DNA of 64,000 nucleotides, from NCBI RefSeq assembly GCF_900129635.1, contig NZ_FSRB01000003.1, positions 682,001 to 746,000 on the forward strand, in the 5' to 3' direction. Under the pieces are notes generated by a model that did no database searches, was not told the origin of the DNA, and saw only the letters and a program-made list of their open reading frames with translations. Positions 1 through 8,929 of this stretch are shown here, piece after piece. A program made the translations under genes and the position numbers. The stretch is from Singulisphaera sp. GP187 (GTDB lineage: Bacteria > Planctomycetota > Planctomycetia > Isosphaerales > Isosphaeraceae). The stretch's first letter is position 1, and every line of letters begins with the position of its first letter.

Positions 1-1
1 G

Positions 2-892
2 CTCGGCGAGGTCAAGAACCGGGCCGATGTCGTCCTTTTCTGGGGCGTCGATCCGGTCGTCACGCACCCAAGGCACTGGGAGCGGTACTCGGTCGAACCG
101 CGTGGCCGATTCGTGCCGGACGGCCGCGCGGGCCGAACGATCCTCGTGGTCGACAGCACGCGCACGGTGACCGCCGAACGGGCGGACCAGTTCATCCGCG
201 TCGCTCCCGAAGCCCAATTTGGAACCCTCTGGACGTTGCGGGCCCTGATTCAGGGCGTCCCGCTCGATCCAGGGCGCGTCGAGCAGGCGACCGGCCTCGA
301 CCTACAAACGCTCAAGAACCTTGTCGACTCTCTTAAGGCGGCGAAATACGGCGCCTGGTTCTCTGACTCTCGACTCGGCAGCGGGCCTGGCGGTGCCGCT
401 CGAATCGAGGCGGCCTTGACCTTGGTTCGCGACCTGAACCGCTTCACCCGCTTCGTGATCCTCGGTCTCGGCGCCCCGGGCAACCCGGCCGGCGCCGAGG
501 CAGCACTGACCTGGCAGACCGGATATCCTTCCAGCGTCAGCCTGAGCCGAGGTTCGCCTCGCACGATGCCCGGCGTCACCTCCGCCGAGGCATTACTGGC
601 GGGGGGCCGAGCGGACGCCGCGCTGATTGTCGGCGATGGGGAATTGCCAGGACTCTCCGACGCCGCCCACGCCCACTTAGAGCGCATCCCGCGTATCGTT
701 GTCGGCCCCAAGGCCACCGCTCCGGGGAGCACGGCCACGGTCGCGTTCGACGCGGCCACCCCTGGGATCGATGCCGGGGGCACAGTGATGCGGTCGGATG
801 GCGTCGTCTTGCCGCTTCGGCCTCCGTTGCACCCGAGCACTCCGACAGACCGGGAGTGGCTCCAAGCCCTCGAGACTCGGCTCCCTTTCTGA
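2..892 (+). CDS. fhcB: Formylmethanofuran dehydrogenase subunit B homologue (FhcB), C-terminal part, cut by the window edge
   Basis: The reading frame is open from base 2, so the true start lies outside the window. The first visible residues (LGEVKNRADVVLFWGVDPV, then a HPRHWERYS stretch) match the FwdB/FhcB signature of the molybdopterin oxidoreductase fold. In archaea this subunit carries the Mo/W active site. In bacteria FhcB belongs to the formyltransferase/hydrolase complex FhcABCD, where it is thought not to act as a dehydrogenase. The N-terminal part that would show cofactor ligands is missing, so activity cannot be judged. It is followed 92 bases later by fhcA on the same strand, which supports the assignment. 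A GTG at 113 lies inside the domain and is not the start. Confidence 0.9.
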   Translation, partial: LGEVKNRADVVLFWGVDPVVTHPRHWERYSVEPRGRFVPDGRAGRTILVVDSTRTVTAERADQFIRVAPEAQFGTLWTLRALIQGVPLDPGRVEQATGLDLQTLKNLVDSLKAAKYGAWFSDSRLGSGPGGAARIEAALTLVRDLNRFTRFVILGLGAPGNPAGAEAALTWQTGYPSSVSLSRGSPRTMPGVTSAEALLAGGRADAALIVGDGELPGLSDAAHAHLERIPRIVVGPKATAPGSTATVAFDAATPGIDAGGTVMRSDGVVLPLRPPLHPSTPTDREWLQALETRLPF

Positions 893-984
893 TGTCTCTT
901 GACCTCGATCGGTTCTCGCCTCCCTCTTTTTATCGATGAGGGGCAACACAGGAACGGATCTTCCATGGCCAGGGTCTTCCGCGC

Positions 985-2634
985 ATGACAACGCTTCGGA
1001 TCGCAGGTGGACGAGTGGTCGATCCGGCCAACGGAGTCGACGACGAGGTCCGCGACCTCTGGATCGCCGACGGGCGAGTGGTCGAGCCCCCCGCCGACCC
1101 CGACGCCAAGGCCAACCGCACGATCGACGCCCGAGGCTTCGTCGTCATGCCGGGCGGCGTGGACGTCCATTGCCATATCGCCGGCTCCAAGGTCAACGCC
1201 GCGCGGATGCTGCGGCCCGAGGACAAGCGAGGCAAAGAGGTTCCCCGCCACCCAGGACTGCGGTCGGGAACGCTCGGGAGCGTGCCCAGTACGTTCACCA
1301 CCGGATACCGCTATGCAGGACTCGGCTACACGACGGCCGTCGACGCCGCGATCCCTCCCTTAGGGGCGCGACACGCACACCACGAGCTCCGGGACACCCC
1401 GATCATCGACAAGGCGATCCTCGTCCTGATGGGGAACAACCACGCGGTGATGGACCGGATTCATGCCGGCGAACAGGCGCGACTCCGCGACTACGTCGCC
1501 TGGCTCTTGAACGCCACCCGAGGCTACGGGGTCAAGGTTGTCAACCCGGGAGGGGTCGAGAACTGGAAGGAAGGGCATGGGAATGTCACGACTCTCGACC
1601 AGGTCATCCCCCACTTCGAGGTCACGCCCCGACAGATCATGGTCGAGCTCGCCCGCGTGGTCGATGAGCTCCAGATCCCGCATCCGATGCACTTGCACAC
1701 CCCGAACCTCGGCCTTCCCGGCAACTGGGCAACCACGCTCGAGACGATGAAGGCGCTCGACGGCCACCGGGCCCACATGGCTCATATTCAGTTTCATAGC
1801 TATGGTGGCTCACCCGACGACACGCGAGCGTTCGACTCTCAGGTCCCGGCGCTGGCCGAGTATATCAACACCCATCCCGGGATCTCGGTCGACGTCGGCC
1901 AGGTCCTGTTCGGCGATACGACCAGCATGACGGCCGACGGGGCGGTCGGCCAGTTCCTCCACTCGGTCACGGGGCGGAAGTGGCTCAGTCACGACGTGGA
2001 GATGGAAACCGGGTGCGGGGTCGTGCCGATCACTTATGAAAACAAGAACTTCGTCCACGCGCTCCAGTGGGCGATCGGCCTCGAGTGGTATCTCCGCGTG
2101 GACGACCCCTGGCGGGTGGCGATGAGCACCGACCACCCCAACGGCGGCTCGTTCCTGGCTTACCCGCAGATCATCGCCCTGCTGATGGACCGAGGGCACC
2201 GCGCCGACATGCTCGCCGGCCTTCCCGACCGGGTCCGCGCTCGGTCGGGCCTGGGCGACCTCTCCCGCGAATACACCCTGTCCGAGATCGCGATCATCAC
2301 GCGCGCGGCCCCCGCCCGAATGCTCGGGCTCAAGCAGAAGGGGCACCTCGGCCCAGGGGCGGATGGTGACGTGGCGATCTACGCTCCCGACGACGACAAG
2401 GAACGGATGTTCTCGCTCCCCCGCTACCTGATCAAGCAGGGCGAAGTGGTCCTCGACGATGGCGACTTGCGAGTGGCCCCCAGCGGCCAGGTCCGGTACA
2501 GCCAGCCCGGTTTCGACCCGGAAGCGATCCCCAAGATCGAGGAGTGGTTCTCACGTGATTATTCGCTTCAGTTTGCAAACTTCCCGGTGAGCGACGACGA
2601 CCTCGACGGCGACATTCAAGGGGCCACGTCATGA
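985..2634 (+). CDS. fhcA: Formylmethanofuran dehydrogenase/hydrolase subunit A (FhcA)
   Basis: This 549-residue cytoplasmic protein of the amidohydrolase superfamily would hydrolyse the formyl group of formyl-methanofuran to formate within the Fhc complex. The expected binuclear metal site is complete: HxH at H62/H64 (VDVHCHIAG), the carboxylated lysine in YGVKVVNPGG (K184), H238 in MHLHTP, H267 in HMAHIQF, and D383 in STDHPNGG. The N-terminal beta-sandwich (RIAGGRVVDPANGV) fits a start at ATG 985. The length is normal for FwdA/FhcA. Its stop overlaps the start of fhcD by 4 bases (ATGA), so translational coupling is likely. Confidence 0.95.
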   Translation: MTTLRIAGGRVVDPANGVDDEVRDLWIADGRVVEPPADPDAKANRTIDARGFVVMPGGVDVHCHIAGSKVNAARMLRPEDKRGKEVPRHPGLRSGTLGSVPSTFTTGYRYAGLGYTTAVDAAIPPLGARHAHHELRDTPIIDKAILVLMGNNHAVMDRIHAGEQARLRDYVAWLLNATRGYGVKVVNPGGVENWKEGHGNVTTLDQVIPHFEVTPRQIMVELARVVDELQIPHPMHLHTPNLGLPGNWATTLETMKALDGHRAHMAHIQFHSYGGSPDDTRAFDSQVPALAEYINTHPGISVDVGQVLFGDTTSMTADGAVGQFLHSVTGRKWLSHDVEMETGCGVVPITYENKNFVHALQWAIGLEWYLRVDDPWRVAMSTDHPNGGSFLAYPQIIALLMDRGHRADMLAGLPDRVRARSGLGDLSREYTLSEIAIITRAAPARMLGLKQKGHLGPGADGDVAIYAPDDDKERMFSLPRYLIKQGEVVLDDGDLRVAPSGQVRYSQPGFDPEAIPKIEEWFSRDYSLQFANFPVSDDDLDGDIQGATS

Positions 2635-3530
2635 CGACCGCGATCAACGGCGTGGCCATTGCCGACACGTTCGCCGAAGCCTTCCCGATGACAGCCGCGC
2701 GGGCGATCATCACCGCCGACACGCCGGCCTGGGCCGAGATCGCCGGGCGGACGATGAGCGGTTATGCGACGAGCGTGATCGCTTGCGATGCCGAGGCCGC
2801 GATCGAGCGAGTGCTGACCCCAGACGAGACCCCGGACGGCCGGCCCGGGGTCAGCGTGCTCGTGTTCGCGTTCAGCCGCGATGCGCTTGAAAAGGCGCTG
2901 ACGAATCGGGTCGGCCAGTGCGTGATGACCTGCCCGACGACCGCCTGCTACAACGGCTTGCCGCTCGGCGAGAAGACGATCAACGTCGGGGGCAAGCTCC
3001 GCTTTTTCGGCGATGGCTGGCAGATCTCCAAGCGGCTCGACGGCAAGCGCTACTGGCGAATCCCGGTGATGGATGGCGACTTCACCTGCGAGGAAATCTT
3101 CGGCACGACCAAAGGGGTGGCCGGCGGCAACATCATCCTACTCGGGATCGACCCGGCGGAGACCTTGGCCGCGACCGAGGCGGCCGTGCTCATGATGCGG
3201 GCCTGTCCCGACGTGATTCTCCCGTTTCCAGGGGGGATCGCCCGTTCGGGGTCGAAGGTGGGGAGCAAGTATAAAAAGCTCCGAGCAAGCACGAACACGG
3301 CGTTCTCGCCGGGCCTTCGCGGGTTGGTCGATTCGGTGCTTCCTCCCGAGGTTCAGTGCGTCTACGAGATCGTCATCGACGGACTGACCCTCGAGTCGGT
3401 CGAGCGGGCCACGGCCCTCGGAATTCGCGCCGGGGCACTCCCGCGCATCGTCGCGATCACCGCCGGCAACTACGGGGGCAAACTCGGACCGTTTCATATC
3501 CGTTTGCCCGACGTTCTGACCCGTTATTGA
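2631..3530 (+). CDS. fhcD: Formylmethanofuran:tetrahydromethanopterin formyltransferase (FhcD/Ftr)
   Basis: This 299-residue protein transfers the formyl group between formyl-H4MPT and methanofuran. The N-terminus (INGVAIADTFAEAFPMTAAR) and the segments CPTTACYNGLP and PFPGGIARSGSKVGSKYKKL are characteristic of Ftr, and the length agrees with the family. The start ATG at 2631 overlaps the fhcA stop. The three visible genes fhcB-fhcA-fhcD probably form one transcript. fhcC is separated from them by two unrelated-looking genes. A weak hairpin (CGTCTT/AAGACG) sits just after the stop but has no clear T-run. Confidence 0.95.
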   Translation: MTTAINGVAIADTFAEAFPMTAARAIITADTPAWAEIAGRTMSGYATSVIACDAEAAIERVLTPDETPDGRPGVSVLVFAFSRDALEKALTNRVGQCVMTCPTTACYNGLPLGEKTINVGGKLRFFGDGWQISKRLDGKRYWRIPVMDGDFTCEEIFGTTKGVAGGNIILLGIDPAETLAATEAAVLMMRACPDVILPFPGGIARSGSKVGSKYKKLRASTNTAFSPGLRGLVDSVLPPEVQCVYEIVIDGLTLESVERATALGIRAGALPRIVAITAGNYGGKLGPFHIRLPDVLTRY

Positions 3531-3625
3531 GAGGCACGTCTTCAAGACGCGGCAATATCGGTAGGATGAAGGCGAATAACTCCAGCATCGGGTTGATTCG
3601 TTTCCCCCCATAAAAGAGGTCTCTG

Positions 3626-4582
3626 ATGGAAGGTCTAGTGGGTATGCTCGTGGTGATGGTCGTACTGGGGGTCATCTTCCTGATGTTCGGCCCTCTGTTC
3701 ACCGTGAACCAGCAGACGGCGGTCATCGTCCAGCGGTTCGGCAAGTTTGCCCGCGTGGCGCAGCCGGGCCTGAACTTCCGAATTCCCTTGATCGAGACGA
3801 TCGCCGGGAAGCTCAACCTCCGCGTTCAACAGCTCGACGTGAAGGTCGAGACCAAAACCGAAGATAACGTCTTCGTCCACGTGATCGTCGCCGTTCAGTA
3901 CCACGTCCTCCCCGAGAAGGTGTACGACGCCTACTACCGGCTGGCCAACGCCAACCAGCAAATCACCGCGTTCGTCTTCGACGTCACCCGGGCCCGCGTC
4001 CCCCGGATCAAGCTCGACGACCTGTTCGAGAAGAAAGACGAGATCGCCGACGCGGTCAAGAACGAGCTGTCGCACGTCATGTACGACTTCGGCTACGGGA
4101 TCGTCAAAGCGCTCGTGACCGACATCGAACCCGACCACACGGTCAAAGAGGCGATGAACGCGATCAACGCCGCCCAGCGGATGCGGATCGCGGCGACCGA
4201 GAAGGGCGAAGCCGACCGGATCCTCAAGGTGAAGGCGGCTGAGGCCGAAGCCCAGAGCAAGGCGCTCCAGGGCAAGGGCATCGCCGACCAGCGGCGGGCG
4301 ATCGTGGACGGCCTTCGCGAGTCGGTCGACGAGTTCCAGAAGAGCGTCACGGGGACCACCGCCCAGGATGTGATGAACCTCGTCCTCATGACCCAGTACT
4401 TCGACACGCTCAAGGAAATCGGTGCGTCCTCGGTTTCCAACACGATCCTGATCCCGCACTCCCCCGGGACACTCACCGATCTGACCTCGCAGATGCGCAC
4501 CGCCATGATTACGGCCGATGTCGTCGGCCGTGAACCGCAATCCCACGGCGACCGCCCCCATGGGGCGAAGCCGGCGCACTGA
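3626..4582 (+). CDS. SPFH/band 7 (stomatin-like) membrane protein
   Basis: The 318-residue protein starts at ATG 3626 behind an AGAGG ribosome site. One N-terminal hydrophobic segment (about residues 3-25) is followed by a band 7 domain (NQQTAVIVQRFGKFARVAQPGLNF) and a charged Ala/Glu-rich helix (KGEADRILKVKAAEAEAQSK), the usual stomatin/HflK-like architecture. Such proteins form membrane-associated oligomers and often scaffold proteases or microdomains. No NfeD or protease partner is adjacent. It lies between fhcD and the SdpI-like gene inside the C1 cluster; a link to C1 metabolism is only positional. Two further SPFH genes lie near 55-57 kb. Confidence 0.9.
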   Translation: MEGLVGMLVVMVVLGVIFLMFGPLFTVNQQTAVIVQRFGKFARVAQPGLNFRIPLIETIAGKLNLRVQQLDVKVETKTEDNVFVHVIVAVQYHVLPEKVYDAYYRLANANQQITAFVFDVTRARVPRIKLDDLFEKKDEIADAVKNELSHVMYDFGYGIVKALVTDIEPDHTVKEAMNAINAAQRMRIAATEKGEADRILKVKAAEAEAQSKALQGKGIADQRRAIVDGLRESVDEFQKSVTGTTAQDVMNLVLMTQYFDTLKEIGASSVSNTILIPHSPGTLTDLTSQMRTAMITADVVGREPQSHGDRPHGAKPAH

Positions 4583-4604
4583 GCGGGGCACTCGGCCAAG
4601 GAGA

Positions 4605-4635
4605 ACCGCCCCTCGCGCTCCGTCCGAGGGGTGGT
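4605..4635 (+). terminator. Probable intrinsic terminator after the SPFH gene
   Basis: An 11-nt stem (4605-4615 with 4625-4635, one mismatch that can pair as G-U) and a 9-nt loop follow the SPFH stop. A short pyrimidine/T stretch (CCTCTTT) comes next. This suggests that the transcript reading from fhcBAD and the SPFH gene can end before the SdpI-like gene. Confidence 0.5.
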
Positions 4636-4668
4636 CCTCTTTGACAAAAGGTGAAAGCAAGGGATCCT

Positions 4669-5025
4669 ATGCCAGGCACAAGCTTCATGACGTTCATTCT
4701 GATCACGAACGTGGCGGCCGGCCTGCTCGTGACGGCCATTGCGCGTCCCCTGATTCACCGCCGAATCGCGCCCAATGCGTTGTACGGCTTTCGCGTCCGC
4801 CGGACCCTGGAAAATCCCGAAGTCTGGTACGACGCCAACGAATACGCAGGCCGTTGCCTGTTCTGGTTCGGCATCGGTACGAGCCTCGCAGCGCTCGCCC
4901 TCTTCTTCCTCCCCGGCATCGATCCCGTGGCTTATGCCGTTTCTTGTCTGATCATCACGTTAATTGGTCTGACCGTGGGTGTAGCATTAAGCTTTCGGCA
5001 TCTCAACAATTTACCACACCAATAA
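4669..5025 (+). CDS. Small SdpI-like integral membrane protein
   Basis: This 118-residue protein is predicted to have three membrane segments (about residues 5-22, 53-72 and 76-98). Its conserved patch NALYGFRVRRTLENPEVWYDAN resembles the motif of SdpI/YhfL-type proteins (an NxxxGxR patch followed by W...AN). SdpI is an immunity/sensor protein in Bacillus, but most homologues have no known role. ATG 4669 is preferred over GTG 4651 because AAGGG lies about 7 bases upstream of the ATG. No toxin-like partner is visible. It separates the SPFH gene from fhcC. Confidence 0.7.
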   Translation: MPGTSFMTFILITNVAAGLLVTAIARPLIHRRIAPNALYGFRVRRTLENPEVWYDANEYAGRCLFWFGIGTSLAALALFFLPGIDPVAYAVSCLIITLIGLTVGVALSFRHLNNLPHQ

Positions 5026-5101
5026 AAAACCATATTTGCGTATTCCGCAGGGTGGGCCGTCCCCACCGGACAAAATCGCATCGCGGTGGGAGAAACGTCG
5101 A

Positions 5102-5926
5102 ATGGCTTTGAACCTGCGTTGGCGAGGAACGACGCGTCTCACCGTCGAGGCCGAAGGACTCGCGCCCGAGAGGCTGGCAGTATTGTCGGCCGTGGAAATC
5201 GGTCGGAGCAAAGTGAGTCTCGGCAACTCTCAAGTCGAGCTCGGGGAGTTGTTCACGATCGAAGGAAGTGCCGAGGACAGGCATCTCACCCTTGAGGGGG
5301 ACCTTCGCCAAGTGGACCGGCTCGGGCAAGGGATGAGCACGGGGACCCTGACCATCCGGGGGGACGTGGGGGCCGAGCTCGGAGCCGAGATGACGGGCGG
5401 ACGGATCGAGGTTGAGGGAACGGTCGGTGACTGGGCCGGCGCCGAGATGCGCGGCGGTGTCTTGCGGATCCGAGGAGGGGCGGGCCGGTCACTCGGCTCA
5501 GCCTATCCTGGAAGCCGGCTGGGAATGCGTGAGGGGGTCATCCTGGTCGAGGGGACGATCGGCGAGGACGCAGGGTTGGCGATGCGTCGCGGGCTGATCG
5601 CCGTCTCGGGCGCGGCGGGGGACGGGCTGGGCCGAGGGCTGATCGCCGGTTCGATCTTCGCGTTCGGCTCGGTCGGGAGCTATCCGGGGGCGGGGATGAA
5701 GCGCGGGACCTTGGCCTTGTTCGCGGGCGAGGGCGCGAGTGAGCGGCGGCTCTTGCCAACGTTCGTCCCGAGCGGGCGGTCGCGGCCGCCGTTCCTGACG
5801 ATCTATCTCCGCCAGTTGCGGCAGTGGGGGTTCCCGGTGCCGGACTCCGCTTTCTCAGGGCCGCTCGAACGGTACAATGGGGATTTGGCCCAGCGGGGCC
5901 AGGGAGAAATCTGGGTCGGGCCGTAA
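5102..5926 (+). CDS. fhcC: Formylmethanofuran dehydrogenase/hydrolase subunit C (FhcC)
   Basis: The 274-residue protein is a repetitive beta-helix: glycine-rich turns recur through the middle (GTLTIRGDVGAELGAEMTGG, MRGGVLRIRGGAGRSLGSAY). This is the GltB-C-like/FwdC fold that closes the Fhc complex. Start ATG 5102 is chosen because the upstream in-frame codons encode an unconserved stretch overlapping a G+C-rich palindromic fragment at about 5047-5065. The gene ends 29 bases before mch. It is split from fhcBAD by the SPFH and SdpI-like genes, an unusual arrangement for a complex that is usually encoded contiguously. Confidence 0.92.
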   Translation: MALNLRWRGTTRLTVEAEGLAPERLAVLSAVEIGRSKVSLGNSQVELGELFTIEGSAEDRHLTLEGDLRQVDRLGQGMSTGTLTIRGDVGAELGAEMTGGRIEVEGTVGDWAGAEMRGGVLRIRGGAGRSLGSAYPGSRLGMREGVILVEGTIGEDAGLAMRRGLIAVSGAAGDGLGRGLIAGSIFAFGSVGSYPGAGMKRGTLALFAGEGASERRLLPTFVPSGRSRPPFLTIYLRQLRQWGFPVPDSAFSGPLERYNGDLAQRGQGEIWVGP

Positions 5927-5955
5927 GTGGCTTGGGCTTGGCCGGGAGTCCGACG

Positions 5956-6900
5956 ATGAATCTCAATGAACGATCGCTCAAGGTGGTTGAGGAACTTCTC
6001 GCTCGCGCCGAGGAGCGGAGGGTCGCCGTCCACCCGATCGAAGGGGGGGGCCGGTTCATCGACTGCGGGATCGACGCCCCGGGTGGCTTGCTGGCCGGCC
6101 TCGACCTGACCCGGGTCTGCATGGCCAACCTCGCCGAGGTGTCGATCGTGCCGGGGGACGTGGCGGGGAGGGCTTGCCCCCTGGTGCAGGTGGTCAGCGA
6201 CCATCCGGTCCGCGCCTGCCTGGCGAGCCAGTACGCCGGTTGGGCGATCAGCGAGGGGAAATTCTTCGCGATGGGCTCGGGCCCGATGCGCGCGGCGAAG
6301 GGGGACGAGCCGATCTTCGCAAAGATCAAAGGCGGCGAGTCGGCCGAGTCGGTGGTCGGTGTCCTTGAGAGCCGCAAGAAACCGACGCCCGCGGTGGTCG
6401 CCAAGATCGCCGCGGCCTGCCGAGTCGCCCCAACCGCGCTGACGCTGCTCGTCGCGCCCACGGCGAGCATCGCGGGCGGGGTGCAGATCGTGGCGCGATC
6501 GGTCGAGACCGCCCTGCACAAGCTTGCCGAGCTTGGTTTCGATTTGTCCCGGATCGAGTCGGCCTGCGGGTCGGCCCCATTGCCTCCGGTCGCGGTCAAC
6601 GACCTGGCCGCGATCGGCCGGACCAACGATGCGATCCTCTACGGGGCCCGCGTGGTCCTGTACGTCCGCGGCGATGACGCCAGCCTCGAAGCGATCGGCG
6701 CCAAGGTTCCCTCATCCGCCTCGCACGACCACGGTGAGCCGTTCGCGGTGATCTTCGCCAAGTACAACAACGACTTCTACGCCGTCGATCCCCACCTGTT
6801 CAGCCCGGCCGAGGTCGTCTTCCAGAACCTCGAGACCGGTCGGGTTCACGTCTTCGGCCAGGTCGCGACCGACGTCATGGTGCGTTCGTTCTACTCGTGA
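5956..6900 (+). CDS. mch: Methenyl-H4MPT cyclohydrolase (Mch)
   Basis: The 314-residue protein interconverts 5,10-methenyl-H4MPT and 5-formyl-H4MPT, the step just before FhcD. Characteristic segments are GGRFIDCGIDAPGG near the N-terminus, QVVSDHPVRACLASQYAGW, FFAMGSGPMRA, and KYNNDFYAVDPHLFSPAEV near the end. ATG 5956 matches the family N-terminus. The order mch, RimK-like ATP-grasp, CitG-like (the latter two at 7093 and 7998) recalls the mch-orf5-orf7 order known from methylotrophic proteobacteria. A perfect palindromic repeat (6972-7050) separates mch from the next gene. Confidence 0.95.
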   Translation: MNLNERSLKVVEELLARAEERRVAVHPIEGGGRFIDCGIDAPGGLLAGLDLTRVCMANLAEVSIVPGDVAGRACPLVQVVSDHPVRACLASQYAGWAISEGKFFAMGSGPMRAAKGDEPIFAKIKGGESAESVVGVLESRKKPTPAVVAKIAAACRVAPTALTLLVAPTASIAGGVQIVARSVETALHKLAELGFDLSRIESACGSAPLPPVAVNDLAAIGRTNDAILYGARVVLYVRGDDASLEAIGAKVPSSASHDHGEPFAVIFAKYNNDFYAVDPHLFSPAEVVFQNLETGRVHVFGQVATDVMVRSFYS

Positions 6901-6971
6901 GTACTCCTAAGCCGTTGGTCTCGGTTTTCTATGAATTTCTGATACGTGGCCGCGGTGATGCAATCGCCGTT

Positions 6972-7050
6972 GGGTGCCACGGGTTGTACTCAACCCGTGA
7001 ACGACGGCCCGGGTTTTTGGCTCACGGGTTGAGTACAACCCGTGGCACCC
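6972..7050. repeat. Perfect 29-bp inverted repeat, cruciform-capable
   Basis: Bases 6972-7000 and 7022-7050 are exact reverse complements (29/29) around a 21-base spacer. Each arm also contains its own smaller palindrome (CACGGGTTG, TACT, CAACCCGTG), so either one long hairpin or two short ones can form. It fills most of the mch to ATP-grasp gap. There is no T-run after the stem. It may be a dispersed REP/MITE-like repeat, or may act as an attenuator or RNA-processing site. No other copy is visible in this window. Confidence 0.85.
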
Positions 7051-7092
7051 AGGGCTTGCACATCATTCAATACAAAGAAAGACCAGGTCCAC

Positions 7093-8001
7093 GTGCTTAG
7101 AACCGCCGTGCCGAACCTGGTCGCCTTGGTCTCGGGCTTCGGCTGGCACGTCCAGGATCTCCACCGCGCGGCCGAGGCGTTGAACTTCAGGCTGAACGCG
7201 ATTTCGTTCCCCCGAGTCGTCGGCCAGGTGGGCACGGGCACGGGCCGGTCGCGCGTCGAGGCGGGAGGGATCGACCTCGGCCAGGTTGACGGCGTGCTCG
7301 TGCGGATGATGCCCCCCGGGAGCCTCGAGCAGGTGGTCTTCCGGATGGATGCCCTCCACCGGCTCGAAGCGCTTGGCGTTCCCGTCCTCAACCCGCCTCG
7401 GGCGGTCGAGGTGGCGGTCGACAAGTACCTCGCGCTGGCCCGGCTCGACGCCGCCGGCCTTCCCGTCCCACCGACCTGGACCGGCGAATCAGCCGCGGAA
7501 GCGCTCGCGGCCTTCGAATGGCTGGGAGGAGACGTGGTCATCAAGCCGCTCTTCGGCTCGGAAGGACGAGGGCTAGTCCGGGTCTCCGACCTCGAGCTGG
7601 CCCGGCGGACCTTCCACACGCTGGAACGGCTCGGAGCCGTCATCTACGTTCAAGCCGCGATCCGCCACCCCGGCTACGACCTCCGTGCGTTCGTTCTCGG
7701 TGGCCAAATCGTGGGGGCGATCCGCCGCCACGCCCCCGGCGCCGACTGGCGGACGAACGTCTCGCTCGGTGGTCGCCCCGAGCTCTGCTCACTCGAACCG
7801 GAAGCCGAACGGCTCGCCCTCAGCGCGGCCAAGGCGGTCGGCACCGAGATGGCCGGGATCGACTTGCTGCCCGACCTCGATCGTGGCCGCCTGCTCGTCC
7901 TCGAGGTCAACGCCGTCCCCGGCTGGCGCGCCCTGGCCGGGACCACGGGCGTCGACGTGGCCTCAGAAATCCTCCTTCATTTGAAAGCGGCCCGCCGATG
8001 A
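7093..8001 (+). CDS. RimK-like ATP-grasp ligase of the H4MPT gene cluster (Orf5-like)
   Basis: The roughly 302-residue protein has an ATP-grasp fold: the substrate/central part (DALHRLEALGVPVLNPPRAV, then DKYLALARLDAAGLPVP), the ATP-binding patch VVIKPLFGSEGRGLVRV, and the metal-binding end (DLLPDLDRG, then VLEVNAVPGW). RimK relatives add amino acids to acceptor carboxylates; archaeal homologues glutamylate H4MPT or F420. Its place directly after mch suggests a role in making the pterin or furan cofactor, but the substrate is inferred. GTG 7093 is preferred; an upstream in-frame ATG (7042) lies inside the palindrome. It overlaps the next gene by 4 bases. Confidence 0.85.
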   Translation: MLRTAVPNLVALVSGFGWHVQDLHRAAEALNFRLNAISFPRVVGQVGTGTGRSRVEAGGIDLGQVDGVLVRMMPPGSLEQVVFRMDALHRLEALGVPVLNPPRAVEVAVDKYLALARLDAAGLPVPPTWTGESAAEALAAFEWLGGDVVIKPLFGSEGRGLVRVSDLELARRTFHTLERLGAVIYVQAAIRHPGYDLRAFVLGGQIVGAIRRHAPGADWRTNVSLGGRPELCSLEPEAERLALSAAKAVGTEMAGIDLLPDLDRGRLLVLEVNAVPGWRALAGTTGVDVASEILLHLKAARR

Positions 8002-8888
8002 CCTCCACCAACGTTTCGCCCCTCAGCCCGGGACAGCTCGCGCAGATCGCCTGCCTGCTCGAAGTCTCCGCGCGGAAGCCGGGGAACGTGTACCCGGGAC
8101 GCGGGTTCGCCGACGCCAACTTCGTGGATTTCCTCCTCAGTGCCTCGGTGATCGCCGCGCCCTTCGATCGCGCACGGCAGATCGGCGTCGGCGGAGCCGT
8201 GCTCGAGGCCGTGGAAGCGACTTGCCGGGTCGTGGCGACCAACACCAACCTCGGGATGATCCTCCTGTTCGCCCCCCTGGCCGCCGTCCCGGAAGAACGA
8301 GGGCTGCGCGATGGCTTACCTGACGTCCTCAACTCGACCACCGTCGCCGACACCCGACTCGTCTATCAAGCCATCCGCCGCGCCCGGCCCGGCGGGCTCG
8401 GATCGGCACCGGACCAGGACGTGGCCGACGAGCCGAGCGTAACCTTGGTCGAGGCCATGCGACTGGCGGCCGACCGCGACCTCGTCGCCGCCCAGTACGC
8501 CAATGCATTCGCTGACATGTTTGATCTTGCATTACCCGCCTTGCGTGCGTCCCTGACCGCGGGGCGTCCACTCGAGACGGCGATCGTGGCCGCCTACTTG
8601 ACCGTGCTCTCGCACCGCCCGGACAGCCTCATTGCCCGCAAACGAGGGCGTCACGAAGCCCTCGACGCCGCCCGCCGCGCCACGGTCGTCCTCAAGGCCG
8701 GTTGGCCCGACTCCAAGGGCGGCCAGTCGCTCTGTGAGGCGTTCGATGGCTGGCTCCGCGAGGAAGGGCACTCGCGAAACCCAGGAGCGACCGCCGACCT
8801 GATTGCGGCCGCCTTGTTCGCCGCGCTCCGAGATGGGACAATCCCATTACCGAGACCCGTCGGGGCCGCGGCCTGGTCGGATGAGTAA
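7998..8888 (+). CDS. CitG/MdcB-like triphosphoribosyl-dephospho-CoA synthase family protein (Orf7-like)
   Basis: The 296-residue all-helical protein carries the family signatures EVSARKPGNVYPGRGF near the N-terminus, ATNTNLGMILLFAPL, and SHRPDSLIARKRG followed by a C-terminal NPGATADLIAAALF. CitG makes the 2'-triphosphoribosyl-3'-dephospho-CoA prosthetic group precursor. Neither citrate lyase nor malonate decarboxylase genes are nearby, and homologues recur next to mch in methylotrophs. The role is therefore more likely in H4MPT or methanofuran synthesis, where a phosphoribosyl transfer would be chemically apt; that is inference. Start ATG 7998 overlaps the preceding stop (ATGA). Confidence 0.85.
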   Translation: MTSTNVSPLSPGQLAQIACLLEVSARKPGNVYPGRGFADANFVDFLLSASVIAAPFDRARQIGVGGAVLEAVEATCRVVATNTNLGMILLFAPLAAVPEERGLRDGLPDVLNSTTVADTRLVYQAIRRARPGGLGSAPDQDVADEPSVTLVEAMRLAADRDLVAAQYANAFADMFDLALPALRASLTAGRPLETAIVAAYLTVLSHRPDSLIARKRGRHEALDAARRATVVLKAGWPDSKGGQSLCEAFDGWLREEGHSRNPGATADLIAAALFAALRDGTIPLPRPVGAAAWSDE

Positions 8889-8929
8889 GTGAGTCAGTTC
8901 AACGCCCCAAAAAAGGGAGTGCCACGGTC

